A stretch of DNA of 64,000 bases from Liquidambar formosana (GCA_039720395.1 CM077824.1:20235046-20299045), one strand, 5' to 3'; shown: positions 1 through 12,500, counted from the stretch's first letter. A program made the numbers and translations. Notes: a model not told the origin generated them from the letters alone.

Positions 1-405
1 TGTTTGAGAAAATGTTGGGATCTTGAATTTGGGATTTCCAAACAGACACAAAGGTGGGCTCCAAAGTGGGTTCCACCCTTTATGTATGTTTGAGAATCTC
101 GAATTCAAGATCCTTACTATGGTCCTATTGTTTTACAACATTGAAAGGAGCAACTGTCCCCTTGAGCGATAAACCCAAGAAAAAGATAGCAAACAAAAAC
201 ATGTTACTATTATTACACTGTTTTCTTTGTCTATTAATTGATAATCAAAATTATTTTCGCTATCTCGCAATCAAAGAACCATTCAGTCTTCTTTAGCAAC
301 CTCTAGAATTACATCCTCGAACATATCTTCTCAAACAAATAGATAGATCTAGTGGAGGGGAAAGGGAGAAGAGATGGGTCAAGCTTCGACCATGGTAATA
401 GCATA
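1..405. other. No gene recognised
   Basis: AT-rich sequence without a supported exon or a recognisable repeat end. The last eight bases (398-405, ATAGCATA) are the left target-site copy of the hAT-like element that follows. Confidence 0.5.
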
Positions 406-851
406 CAGGGACGAAACCAGGATTTTATCTTAGGGGTGGCCAAAGTATGAATAAAAAAAAATATTACCATTTAAGTACAAGAATCATGTTAAGATTTAAG
501 ATTAAATTAATTCATTGAATGAGAGGTAAACAACTGGCCTTGCTTTTAGTTATCAAAAACCACGACATAAAAAAAAGGGGGGGAGGGTTGACGACAGTAA
601 TTAATATGATGAAGAAGAGAGGTAAACAATTGGACCTCGTTTTGGTAACCACTTCCGAATGTAATGCCACAAAAAACACAACTGGTAGTCGTTTGTACAA
701 AGTTGATAATCAATGTGTAATAAGTTAACAGGTAAAACCTTTTTTTGGTATTAGATTGGAAAGTGGTCACAAAAATGTACTTTACTAGACAATTTTGTGA
801 AAGTTGGGGGTGGCCATAACCCCCCCAGGCCTGGCTGTAGTTCTGTCATTG
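406..851. mobile_element. hAT-like non-autonomous element, 446 bp
   Basis: The ends are imperfect inverted repeats: CAGGGACGAAACCAGG on the left, and CTGTAGTTCTGTCATTG on the right, which reads CAATGACAGAACTACAG in reverse. It is flanked by 8-bp near-identical copies, ATAGCATA (398-405) and ATAGCATG (852-859). The 8-bp duplication and CAGGG terminus fit the hAT superfamily. There is no transposase. A longer relative lies at 34861-35661 and shares both ends. Confidence 0.75.
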
Positions 852-1292
852 ATAGCATGGTTCCTAGATGTGGTGATAGCAAAAGGAAAGGGGGAAAAAG
901 AAAATGAAGAAAAAAAGGAGAAGAGAACTGTGGCTCAGCTTCAACAGGAATGAAGGTGGTTTACATTTGTGTAGATAGGTGGGTACCGAGCATGACGAAG
1001 GTGAAGGTAGAGTGATTAGAAGTTAGGCTAAAGGTGTTGCCGTGTCCAATAGGGTCATCGAAAGTCGAACAGCCACTAAGAAAATAATCAGAGCTCAATC
1101 GCGAGTGGAAGTCATTGCCAGTGGGAATCATGGGAGATGGGAGAGCATTTATAGAGTTCTCAAAGGTTTAAGCTTCACTAAATAAAATGGTATTTTAGTC
1201 TAAAAATGGGCAAAATGGGCTATTAATTAAAGAAAAAGTTGTTAGATCTATTGTTAAAAAAAAAAATTCTTATTGCTTAGCACATTATAGTA
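852..1292. other. No gene recognised; purine-rich stretch
   Basis: GA-rich sequence (about 870-930) followed by unremarkable DNA up to the Harbinger transposase relic. The left end of that DNA transposon must lie here or further left, but its terminal inverted repeats were not identified. Confidence 0.4.
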
Positions 1293-2238
1293 GTGGCAAG
1301 AAATGTTACTTTAGTTGCAGGGGCTTATTACTATGAACACTATATATCGAAAACTCCATGTCGTGATTTATCTTTAAGAGATCATGATTATATTACAAAA
1401 CTTATGAATAGTCATGGTAGACGTTGTCAACTTCGCATGGATAAGCATGTTCTTAAAAAGTTATGTGAGATTTTATGTGATGAAGGTCTATTACGCTTTA
1501 CTAGAAATGTAAGTATTGAAGAGCAGGTGTCAATATTTTTATATTCAATTGGCCATAATGAACGTACTCAGAACGTTCAAGAAATATTTCAACATTCCGA
1601 TGAAACCATTAGTTGCCACTTCAATAACGTATTGAATGTAGTAATAACTCTCTCTCCAAAAGAATTTAAGCCAGCGCAACCGACAACTCTTGATGAGATT
1701 TTATATAACCCAAGAATTTATCCATATTTCAAGGTATCGTGATATTGAACTGCAAGATTTTGTGTTTATTTTTTAGATTAAAATTTCCGTTAGTGTGGAT
1801 TATAATTTATTATTTAAATTTCACATTACAAATTTAAGGACTACGTGGGAGCAATAGATGGGACATACATTCTTGAGATGGTAGGTATTGATGACCAAGG
1901 AGCATTTCGAAATAGAAAAGGATTTATTTTACAGAATGTTTTAGTAGCAAGCTCATTTGACATGTAATTTCAGTATGTTTTAGCCGGTTGGGAAGGTTCA
2001 GCTTCAGATTCACGTGTTCTCAATTCTACAATGCATAGGGAGAACAAAATTGAAATTCCATAAGGTATTACATTCTCTTTTTTTAACTAAAAAATTAATA
2101 TTATATTGTTTAATGTATATGTGACCTTATATTGTAGGTAAATACTATCTTGCTGATGCAGGATTTGCAAATACACCTAACTTTCTTGCTCTTTATCGTG
2201 GAATTTGTTACCACTTGAACGAATTCCAGGGTAGAAAT

Positions 2239-2842
2239 TGTTGGGGATTCTCAATAAAATTATAAATAAGAATCACAATAAAAAATAATAATGAAACAAT
2301 GTCACCGATAGAAGCGAAGTGGTGGGTTAAGGCACGGGTATCTCGCTCTCTTTAAGACGATTCGTGCCTCTGCGGAAGCTAGTCCGATGCAGCAGGTTCA
2401 CTAGCACGTCGTCCCCAGGATACAACAGCCCAACCACTTACACTGTAGACTCAACGAATCTGCACCATTCGAAGAGCAAAAGCTCCACACCAATACACCT
2501 TTTTCTTCACCCATATGAAATAATATAAACTTGTGTATATCTCTATCAATGAAAACCCCCTTCAATCAAAAAGATTATACATATCTCCCTATATAAGAAT
2601 GTCATTCGGTTACCCAAAGCCTAACGGCTAGTGTGTTAAACACCACACCAGCTCATAAAGTTTCACACATATAACCTCTATGTAATAGAAGTAATGTGAG
2701 TAACCTCCACAAGCCAAAGGATAGTATAATAAATATAAAAGCAATTATATAATATTTTAATGAGAATAAGTAAGTTACAAAACCAAATGGTCACAAGTAA
2801 TAATATATAAAAAAATATTATTTTTATTAAAATATACCAACA
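2239..2842 (-). repeat. Left LTR (3' LTR of minus-strand element)
   Basis: 604 bp, TGTTGG...CCAACA. It differs from the right LTR at nine sites that I could align by eye. It includes the 14-mer TTTAAGACGATTCG, which is complementary to the element's leader. Confidence 0.9.
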
Positions 2843-2858
2843 ATCCCCCACTTATTTT
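2843..2858 (-). other. Polypurine tract
   Basis: On the minus strand this reads AAAATAAGTGGGGGAT and directly precedes the TGTTGG start of the 3' LTR, the usual position for plus-strand priming. It fixes the element's orientation. Confidence 0.75.
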
Positions 2859-3689
2859 AAGAAAAATAAAATACACACACATACCGGGTGAAGATAGAAT
2901 ATATATCATGCTTAATAAAGGTAGCGATGCCTTGAACCTTCACTTAGTGAGTCGGCAATTCCTGTTCCTGAGCCAGTAGTGAATCAAGTCTTGAACTATG
3001 ACTGCTTTTAGGATACAAAAAATTGCGTCACACACATGACAATCCAGGTGTCAATTTGAGCTTTTTAAGCCAGCACGTTACGGCCCTGTGCTTAATCCCA
3101 GTTTCATGAGTGATCAAGAGAACAAGCCAAATTCTCATAAGAAGCGACCCCACTCCCACACTCACATAGGTAAAATCCATCAAGGATGCTTCTGTAACTA
3201 TGACATCCCACTCATAAGAGCTATAGATTTTATTAAGAGATAATCTCATCCTTATATCCGTTACAGAATTGATGCACCTACACCATAGGGAGAGACCGAG
3301 AGAATAAACTCCAATTTGTGCATCTCACCACCAACCAACTCTATGATTCGTTTTTTCCCTTTGAACCCAGTTCTTGGGATCTCCAGTCCCCGGGTTAGGT
3401 ATCCTCATAAGCGGTTTATATTTTATTGGCTTTAATCGTCTCATCCCCCTCGATGTAATTAATCCAAATAATTTCTCTAGCTATAGCCTTTGATCATTGT
3501 TTCAATATATCTTCACAGTATACCACATATCTGGATTTCACATTAAAATATTTATATGGGCTTTGCCAATTATGACAGTAGTCTCACAAATATTATAAGA
3601 CAGGCGGTGATAAATTTCACATATATATCTCAAATAATATTTCACGAAACGTGCTTGCTTCTTCACTGACTGAGGCCAAAGCTATAAGC

Positions 3690-3800
3690 TTGCCTTCTTG
3701 GTGGACTTTTCAACAAATATATAGTTCCACCTCCCAATAACACATAGTCAGTGGTAAACACAAAATTATCCGACCGAAAGTTTCAATCATCATCACTATA
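3690..3800 (-). pseudogene. Possible Copia RNase H relic inside the LARD-like element
   Basis: Minus-strand translation gives TDYVLLGGGTI followed, in another frame, by EGKLIALASVSEEAS. This resembles the Copia RNase H block that normally reads TTGY-hydrophobic-GGG-I-W followed by an ALSTTEAEY-like stretch. It is frameshifted and lacks flanking domains. If real, the internal region descends from a Copia pol gene. The match is short and could be chance. Confidence 0.3.
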
Positions 3801-5689
3801 CTTTCAAATATAATGGATATCTCCAATGTAATAAGCCACATTAGTAGTCCAAAAAAACTACTTAACTACAATTGTAAACCCCCACTATCTGTGGAATTAA
3901 AGGACATATCCGCATCTGTAATATAAAACATTTTTATCTCTTCTATTGAGAAAACATATCATCTCACATGCATCAAAGTATGCCCTCACAATTCAAATTT
4001 TTTCTTTTTACTAGCTACAACGCATTTTGAGCATTTACCGTTATAACACATCTGATAAGAATAAAACTCATTTTTTTTTCAAATAAAATGTGTTTCTCAA
4101 TATACACTTTAAAAGTTATTTAATACAAACACATTTTATAGTTTCATGTGAATTATATTCACATAAAAAAAAAATAAATTATAGAATTTTAACCAAATTC
4201 TAATGGTCAAAATAATTTAATGAATTAACGGTCACGAAAAATTTAATGCTCAAAAGATTACCACAATAATCAACCAATTGATTTGTTAGAAAATGACTAA
4301 ATCTGATCTCATCGCTGAAAATGAAATCAAATATGAGGAACTATGTAACCGAGATAAAACAACTAATTTACTTATCCGACAATATTGCACTTCATATTTA
4401 TTTCCCGTTAACCTTTGCATGCCTCAGATAATGTATGCTACTGAAGATATGATATATACTCTCCTTATCCAACTCTCAAAGTAAAATGAAAGTAATATAA
4501 ATTAACATCAGCTCTAAGATTTACAACTTGAAATGTCTAATATTCAATTTGGATAAAACAAATTATGAGCACACAATATTCCAACCTTTCACCATGATAG
4601 AAATTATATATGTTGGGATGTGCTTTTGGAGTTAGATATACATCCAAATAATACATAAAAGCAATGTTTCAAGCATGTTAAAAGACCACATTAAAATTCC
4701 TTACATTCGTTATACTTACCTCTCATAGAAGTGGCATTATGCGGATATAATGAGTAATTAATTCTGCATAAATACTCCAAGTGTAACACCAACAAAGAAT
4801 TTAATTACAACCGTTTTTCTCATAATAAAAACAGAAATTTCAGATTAGGTAAATTAAATAATAATACTCTAAACAGCCAGGGACTCTTCCCTTCATGACA
4901 CCCAATTTTGGTTGCATAGTCACTGTAGTGGATTGATATACTACTAATATCAATTAGTACATGAATCAAGTGAATGATTGAGTCAACGACAATGCATACT
5001 CCAACGTGGGAATCAAAGACTCCACACATGTCTTAGCCTCTCGCACATGGGCAAGACCGAATTCCTAGTGCAACACTAACGCACATTTGTTCTCAATATG
5101 TTGAATTGGAAAATTTCTCATAATATTTTCAAGTCTTTACAGAAAAGACTAAAGATTAAATAGGCAAAAACTTGGGCAACACCTCATGGAATTTACTACA
5201 AGATCATCTTTAAAGGTTTTAAGATCTCCAAGAAAAAACCAATAACACAATATTTATAATGCAATACATGAAAACAGTCTACTCACAAGAAAATCTATGA
5301 AAGTCAATCCACCAGATTCCAATATCTTCCCAGTAGGCATATACCCATGATACCAATAGGTGGCTAGCCAAGCCCATGCCAAGCATTATTAAACAGTTGA
5401 GAGAAACACCTACTTTTGCCACTAGGTATTTTTTAAAAAACTAAAATCAATCTGCAAAGACACCTAGGGCATGGCAGGACCTATCAGGGGCTTCCAATTG
5501 ATTTCTTCCTAGCCTTTTATATATATGCATGCAATTCCAATATATAACAATAACATGTATAGAGAGGCATACAATAAACAACTCAAATTTTTCAAAAAAT
5601 TTAACGGTTAGATGCAAGAAATTTTTTTCCCATATATTTTAGGAATCAATGGCTATGCTTATATTCTCAAAGGCGAATCGTCTTAAAAT

Positions 5690-6293
5690 TGTTGGGGATT
5701 CTCAATAAAATTATAAATAAGAATCACAATAAAAAATAATAATGAAACAATGTCACCGATAGAAGCGAAGTGGTGGGTTGAGGCACGGGTATCTCGCTCT
5801 CTTTAAGACGATTCGTGCCTCTACGGAAGCTAGTCCGATGCAGCAGGTTCACTAGCACGTCGTCCCCAGGATACAACAGCCCAGCCACTTATACTGTAGA
5901 CTCAACGAATCTGCACCATTCGAAGAGCAAAAGCTCCACACCAATACACCCTTTTCTTCACCCATATGAAATAATATAAACTTGTGTATATCTCTATCAA
6001 TGAAAACCCCCTTCAATAAAAAAGATTGTACATATCTCCCTATATAAGAATGTCATTCGGTTACCCAAAGCCTAACGGCTAGTGTGTTAAACACCACACC
6101 AGCTCATAAAGTTTCACACATGTAACCTCTATGTAATAGAAGTAATGTGAGTAACCTCCACAAGCCAAAGGATAGTATAATAAATATAAAAGCAATTATA
6201 TAATATTTTAATGAGAATAAGTAAGTTACAAAACCAAATGGTCACAAGTAATAATATATAAAAATATATTATTTTTATTAAAATATACCAACA
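5690..6293 (-). repeat. Right LTR (5' LTR of minus-strand element)
   Basis: 604 bp, same ends as the left LTR. A minus-strand TATA-like TTATATAGG lies near 6041-6049, suggesting transcription starts roughly 30 bases downstream of it. The segment at 5802-5815 is the exact reverse complement of the leader at 5674-5687. Confidence 0.9.
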
Positions 6294-6626
6294 GAAACCA
6301 TTCCCGTAACGTACATTTGGAGTACTTAAAGCGCGGTTTCCTATCTTAAAGACAACCCCTTCCGTTTTAATACACAAGTGAACTTGGTTTTAGCATACTG
6401 CATTATACACAATCACATAAGGTGGGAAAATAAAAGGGATTGGATCTTTGATAGAGTTGAGAATTAAGTAAAATTATTAACAGTAAATGGAAGATACTCA
6501 AGTTGAAATTCAAGATGATGCTTTTCAAATAAGATGTCGGGAGATTGCACCACAATTGAGACGCTCCATTGCAAATTGGATGTGGGTAGAACAACCACAT
6601 AATTAATTTCATAAATCTATGCTACA

Positions 6627-6887
6627 TCTATACTACTATATAAAGTCAATTCCCTCTGTGGTTGGACTGTACCTAGAAATACTAAAATACCCTTATAATT
6701 TAATAAAACTAAGAGATAATTTGATAATTTTACCAACTTTGAAAAACTCACAACCTGTTTCCCCTTAATTCTCTCCCCCACACACACATGCGGTTTAAAA
6801 ACTTGGAAACTGACATAATAGTTCCACTGATGGAGTGGAAACTTGAAAAAGTGTGTTGCACACGCATCGTGTGTGCTCGATTACTAG
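6627..6887 (+). mobile_element. Non-autonomous Helitron, 261 bp
   Basis: It starts TCTATACTACTATATAAAG after an A and ends CTAG before a T, the A/T insertion site typical of Helitrons. About 10 bases before the CTAG end there is a GC-rich hairpin (GCACACGCATCGTGTGTGC). There are no terminal inverted repeats and no target duplication. A related 264-bp copy lies at 33291-33554. Confidence 0.7.
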
Positions 6888-7032
6888 TATATATATATAC
6901 ATATATATTCCAATTTTTGATGGTTTGTAATATTACGTGAATGTTGATGGTTGGGTATGTACTATGAATTTATTATTATTATTTTTTTTGTTTTGGTCTT
7001 AATTTAATATTTTTTTAATATATTATATATAT

Positions 7033-7383
7033 GGGTTAGGATCCGTGGATACAAGTTTTGACACAAGTTTTTATAACTTCATTTTTTAAGCATATTTTGA
7101 GAAACCCTTCGTTGAGTTAGATAGACCATGCATACCAAAAATCAAACTGATCCGATATTTGTTGGCATCTAATAAAAAAATTCATATTTATAATAAACAA
7201 AAATCTCACATTTATGGATGAAACAATTATTAATCTCATATCAGCTTAATTTTTGGTATACATGGTCTACAGAGGAAGACTATCTAATTCAACGGTGAGT
7301 TTCTCAAAATATGTTCCACAGATAAAGTTATAAAAACTCGTGTCAAAATTTATGTCAAATCTTGTGTTCATGGATCCTAACCC
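7033..7383. repeat. Fold-back element, about 350 bp
   Basis: Left arm GGGTTAGGATCCGTGGATAC (7033 on) and right arm ending TTCATGGATCCTAACCC (7383) are inverted copies. The complementarity continues inward for over 100 bases with mismatches, for example the TACCAAAAAT and ATTTTTGGTA stretches. No coding sequence and no confident target duplication. Probably a MITE of unassigned superfamily. Confidence 0.65.
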
Positions 7384-7582
7384 TACATATGTGTATATGT
7401 ATATATAGGTGCATGTGTATGTGCACACACGCATATAGTAGAGTTCAAAAATAATGTGAACCAAACGTTGAAAAAAAACAGAAATAGGTTCCCAATTTTA
7501 GACAAACTACACACAAGATGAAACTAGTTCAAGCTTAACTTTGTTTTGTTTGTTGAGATTATTAAAAACCAAGTTAGGTTTA

Positions 7583-7958
7583 GAGCATCTCCAATGGGAC
7601 TAGCTATCCAACCCTCTTAACTATTTTAGTTAGGTAAATCATTTTTTCCTTCTCCAAGGGGTTAGTTATTTTAACCATCATTATCTCAGTTAGTTACATA
7701 TAGCTAGCGAATGTTTGCTAACTAAATAATTTTTAGTTAAAAAAGTGACACTTGTCTTCTTTATATGCATCATTCTCTTTTTATTTTTCCACCAAATGAT
7801 TAAAAAAAGAAAGATAATTAATAAAAATTTAAAATAGCACAAAAATAACTAGTACCCTTGGAGTATTCACTTGGATAGCTAGTTAGTTAGCTATTTTAAA
7901 AAATGTCATTTTGCTAACTAAAGTAGCAAAAAAATAACTAGTACCCTTGGAGATGCTC
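7583..7958. mobile_element. Tourist-type (PIF/Harbinger) MITE, 376 bp
   Basis: The ends are GAGCATCTCCAATGG and CCTTGGAGATGCTC in inverted orientation, flanked on each side by TTA (7580-7582 and 7959-7961). The three-base TTA target and the GAGCATCTCCAA terminus fit PIF/Harbinger MITEs. A Harbinger transposase relic lies 1 kb to the left, but no direct link can be shown. Confidence 0.75.
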
Positions 7959-7961
7959 TTA

Positions 7962-9557
7962 GTTATTGGTTTGCCAAACGGCCCTCAAAAGTCCGGTTAA
8001 ACCGTATGCCCGTTGAACCGTTATCAAAACCCTGCCGGTTCCTCTCTGCGGCATGAAGATCTGAAGCTAGCCGTCACTCGTAAGGAAAGAAGACCTAGCG
8101 CGTCACCTGAGCTCTCTCTGCTTCTCTCTCTCAACCCCGCGAGCGCTCGCCCAGGTTCCTCCTTCTACAACCTTCTCTTGTAGGTCCTTGGAGAACATAT
8201 CACAGAACTTTCTGCATATTTTTGTGTTCAAGTTTTTGAAATATAGATACCTGTAACGCTTCCATGCAAGTGATTGTTGTTATTCGGATTTTTATCTCTC
8301 TCTCTCTAATTGCGAGGGTTACAGCGTTGTGTATTAATTGCTGAAATAAGTTTAGAATGATTCGGGGCTTGAATTCTTGGTGCATGCTACCTGTTTGATG
8401 AAAAACATCAATGAATCTTTATTTGTATGTGTACAACATTTTCCTCTTTTGCTGAATCACATATTCTAGTGTGCCATTAGCCCATTAATCCCATTATTGC
8501 TTTGTAGTTGACTTCCCTAGCACGGTAACTTGCCAGTCATGCTTTACAACTGATATGCTAGCATACCCATATGCTGCATTTCCTTCTAACATACGTTGTC
8601 TGTATCATACGAGGGCATGTAGTGGCTGTCTTGCTTTTGAATAATTAACAAATAACTGGTTTTTAAATTAACAGTGTGATGTGGACCAAGATAAGTATGC
8701 TCCATATTTTATTGGCAACATATTTAGGATTAATGTGTTCTATTTCAAATCCAAATTCATAGTCTTTGCAGCATCCTAATAGCGGATTTGGAAATTTAGA
8801 ATCTCAAATCCTTATTTTCAAACATTTCATCCAAATAGCAAACTTTCAAGGCCCTGTTTGGTTGTTCAGAGGAAAATTAAACTAGTGTATATTACAGAGT
8901 ATTGAAGGCTCAAATCCATCACCATGAATGAGACTATTTAAAAATGTTGGAGTCATCACTATAGATTATGTTATAGGATCAATTTATAGAAATTCATGAA
9001 ATGGCACTATTTTGAATTTTCATTGTAATGATAGCCATCAGTTTGTTGAGTTTTTCCATTCAGATGATGGATTCGTGCCTTCAATATGACATACAATAAA
9101 CTAAAATTGTTTAATTTCCCTTTGGATGCCCAAACGGACCCTTAGATAATCTTTAATTTTCAAACCCACAGATCTAGAAATTCAAATCCATATTTCCAAA
9201 TGCAACATTGATTTTCATTTTAATTTCTGATGGGATTTCTTTGAATTTTCAATAAGTTCTCATCGTGTTAAGGAAAAAAAATACAAGTTAGTTAAAATGT
9301 GATTCTTACATTTATGGGGCCAATGTACATGACTGATTACTTTTAGGCATCGATTTGTTATCATATTGTATGTCCTTTTCTTGCTTTTAGAAGCAAAAGC
9401 ATAAGGAGTTTCCACTCTTAAAATCCATAATAGTATGTCCAAAAGACTAATCAAACAAAACCTTGGCTATAATTGAAGAAATAATCATTTTTATAAATTT
9501 TGGCAGAATTTTTTGCAATTGCAACATCGCACTGTGGATAAAAGATAACTTTCTTGT
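7962..9557 (+). promoter_or_regulatory. Upstream region and likely 5' leader of the small gene
   Basis: About 8030-8180 is GC-richer, with CT-rich stretches typical of plant 5' leaders. A 3' splice signal (TTTTGGCAG, ending 9506) lies just before the start-codon exon, so a non-coding first exon near 8.1 kb with an intron of about 1.3 kb is plausible. The donor could not be chosen. No TATA box is assigned. The rest is AT-rich intron-like sequence. Confidence 0.4.
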
Positions 9558-12500
9558 ATGGATATTGAAGAAGATTTTGGGAATAATCAGCTCGAAGATG
9601 TCAGTTGGCTTTGTTCCCTATCTGAGTCTGAGCTTGTAAGTGAAAAATTACGTCATTTAGCCACATGATGTACAATAAATTCCTGTATTTATTTTATTGC
9701 AAACTCTTGTGTATATCTTTCAATTTGTCGCTTGCTCTAGTGATACTTTTAAAGACGAAAATGATATGAACACTTCTTTAGTAATCAAAGGTATGCATTT
9801 CAAGTGCAGTCAAACGATAGGTGAACAGGCTGTTTTAGTGAAATCACTTATATGAAATCGTGTCATTTGTTGTGCTACTCCATTTATGGTGTTCAAAACA
9901 TTTTGTTCATGCAATGAAGCCTTCTTGATACTTTTAGTCATTTCCGTTTTGTTAGTGGTTTCTCGCCCTATTTCTTTTATATTTGATTTAAATTAAATAA
10001 TAAGAATAATAATAATAATAATAATAATTATTTTGTGCTTTAACAGAGTGTAGTATCAATGTTTGTTTTTCTTGTATTCTGGATTTTTTAAAAGCTCTCA
10101 AGTGTTGGCTCTTTTTTGTAGTTGGTGGTTTAAAGTGGGGGAGAGTATGAGGAACGTTATATGGGCTTGACACGGATTTGTCTTTAATGGGTGGTGTGGA
10201 AAGAAAGAAGTAGAAGAATTTTTGAAGATGGATAATGTTCTTTGAGAGAGCAAAGAGTTCCTTCTCAAGACTATGTTTCTTTGGTTTGGGGCTGTGGGAG
10301 TTGGTTATAGATTTCCTTTTTTTTGGAGTTTTTAGATTTCTGTTTTGGGGCTTGAACACAGTTTTTTTTTTTAAAAAATTCTTTTTGTATACACGCTGTA
10401 TACTGGCCTAAGGCCTCTTTCCTTTTTTCTTCAATAAAATCATCACTTATCAAAAAACAAACCCTTTAAAAAGTGAAGGGCAAATAATATAAATACATTC
10501 CTGTATTTATATTATTGCAACTCTTGTGCGTATCTTTCAATTTATCGCTTTCTCTAGGTGATACTTTAAAGAAGAAAAATGACATGAACATTTCTTTAGA
10601 TCGAAGGTATATGCTTTAAGTGTAGTCTTTCCCATAGGTGAACAGACTGTTTTCGTGGAATCAACTAATATGGAATTGTATCGTTTGTTGTGCTACTCCA
10701 TTTATGGTGTTCGAACATTTTGTTCATGCAATGAAGCCTTCTCAATGTTTTTAATCATTTTCCATTTTGTTAGTGGTCTCGCCCAATTTCTTTTATATTT
10801 AATTTTACATTTGTGCTCCACCAAACTGTAGTATCAATGTTTGTTTTTCTTGTATTGTGGACCTCGAACAGTTAAAAAAGTGGGGCAAATAGATATCCCT
10901 CTGTTTCTCTTTTCTTCTAGGTATCTCATGGAAGTTAAACACTAGAAGTTAATGGAAAGTTGGAAAATATGATGCAAGGATCTTTGAGGATAGGGAGTCT
11001 CTTTTGGATAGTTTGTGGGATAGGGTGCATTTTTTGGGTTCATTTTGGGTGCATGCTTCTAAGGAGTTTGGTGATATTCTTTTGTTTGTTTTAAAGTCAG
11101 ATTGGAGGGCTGTTTGTTGTTAGATTTGATTTTCTTTGAGTCTTTGTTTTTGTTTCTTGTGGTTGGTCTTTAGGTGGACTGCTTGTCCTCCTTTTGTACC
11201 TTTTCTTCTTTTATTAATAAAATCACTCTTTTGTTGCTGATTTAAAATAAAAAAAAAAAAACGTTGGAAAGTATGATTATTTTGTTCATTAAATTCGTTG
11301 CTTTAAAATCTCAGGAAATTTTTTCAGGTTTTGTTCAGTTCTTTGGCTGATGTTTTTTCGTTTCGTTTTCGTTTTCTTATTGCTTGCCTAATATATTTGT
11401 GAAGTTAAGGTTTTATTATGTGAGCATTTGGGAAAATTGAGGCAATACCATTTGTGCATTAAACATTACATTTGTTTCTCACTTCAATCAGAGTTTCACA
11501 GAATATTTATTGGTTACAACATTGTTAGAGAAATTTGTGATAGAGGTAATTTTATAGAAGACGGTTCACATTTAATGAGCGTACGGAAAAATACAAACAT
11601 ACTTGCAAACTTGATGCAAATGAACAGACTCGGTAAAAAAATGAGTCAGATATGCCTATGTTCAAATAAGTAACACTTGTTGCAGATTTGTATAATGATG
11701 AGTTGTTATTGATTGAATTCCAAGGCACATGGAGAACTTCTGAAACTTGGAATTAATGTTGATCAAAATCTATACTGGTCATGCTTTCGACTTCTAACTT
11801 GCTTGGATTTCTGTGAATTGACAATTGATTCTTGCATCTGTAATTTTCATGCACAATTTTCTTTCTATTAATGAAACTTTAATACCTTTCAAAATAAACT
11901 TTGGGTTCTCAGTTTTATAGCAATATCACTTTTTCATTCTTCCTGTATCAAAATAAATACATTGCCCTGAAAACTTTATTGCTGTATCTTAATTTTTTGT
12001 ACTCCAGCTTGACTCTTCCTGGATTCTCTATGTTGTATGGTATAGTATAAATTCTTGACAGTCATATGAATTTTAGGTTTCTTTGTGCCAAAATTTTATT
12101 TATATTTTTCTTCCCTATGGAAATTGATATCTAATGACTCACAACCTGAACATTTTGGCAGGATATGCTGATTTGCTTGAAAAAATTGGTCATCCAACGT
12201 GCAAAAATTATTGGTTGCAATGTTTTAGCTGAGAAATTCGATTTGAAGATGCTTCGAGCCATTGGTATGTACTTTGTTCTATTTTTTCTCACCCATTTTT
12301 CCGATGGTTAGTGAAGTTTTCATGTTTGAATATCTGGTATAGGAACCAAATGTATTATACGTATTATAACTTAAACTTGTTGTTTATATGGATTAATTTT
12401 CCCATTTTTAATTATCACTATATCATCTCATTACTTGCCAATGTGCCAGATCCAGTGAGTTCTACGATTTGTAATCTTTTAGAGTTCTTAGTTTCATTTA

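Larger units (their letters stand above)
2239..6293 (-). mobile_element. Non-autonomous LTR retrotransposon (LARD-like), 4055 bp
   Basis: Two 604-bp direct repeats (2239-2842 and 5690-6293) begin TGTTGG and end CCAACA. They enclose 2847 bp with no intact gag or pol. Flanks GAAAT (2234-2238) and GAAAC (6294-6298) are a 4/5 target duplication inside the Harbinger transposase. Orientation is minus, because a polypurine tract (AAGTGGGGGAT on the minus strand) abuts the left LTR. I count nine differences between the LTRs (about 1.5%), so it is fairly young. The position expected for the primer-binding site (minus strand from 5689) does not start TGG, so no standard tRNA primer is apparent. With no coding capacity it would depend on another element's proteins. 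Confidence 0.88.
1293..6606 (+). pseudogene. PIF/Harbinger (HARBI1-like) transposase relic, split by an LTR element
   Basis: Decayed plant HARBI1-type DDE nuclease. The first exon (1293 to about 1737) is the N-terminal domain of plant Harbinger proteins (CEILCDEGLL, VSIEEQVSIFLYSIGHN, PRIYPYFK). After an intron, 1839-2064 carries DYVGAIDGTYI, QNVLVASS and LAGWEGSASDSRVL, with the first catalytic Asp in the GAIDGT block. From 2138 comes KYYLADAGF, with the second Asp. At 2238 the reading is cut by a 4.06-kb LTR element and resumes at 6294 with FGVLKARFPIL, LVLAYCIIHN and a tail ending ANWMWVEQPHN before TAA at 6604-6606. In-frame stops (SFDM-stop, IP-stop) and frame changes show it was dead, or dying, independently of the insertion. 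Part of the region between YHLNEFQGRN and FGVLK is also missing. Terminal repeats of the transposon were not located. Confidence 0.85.
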
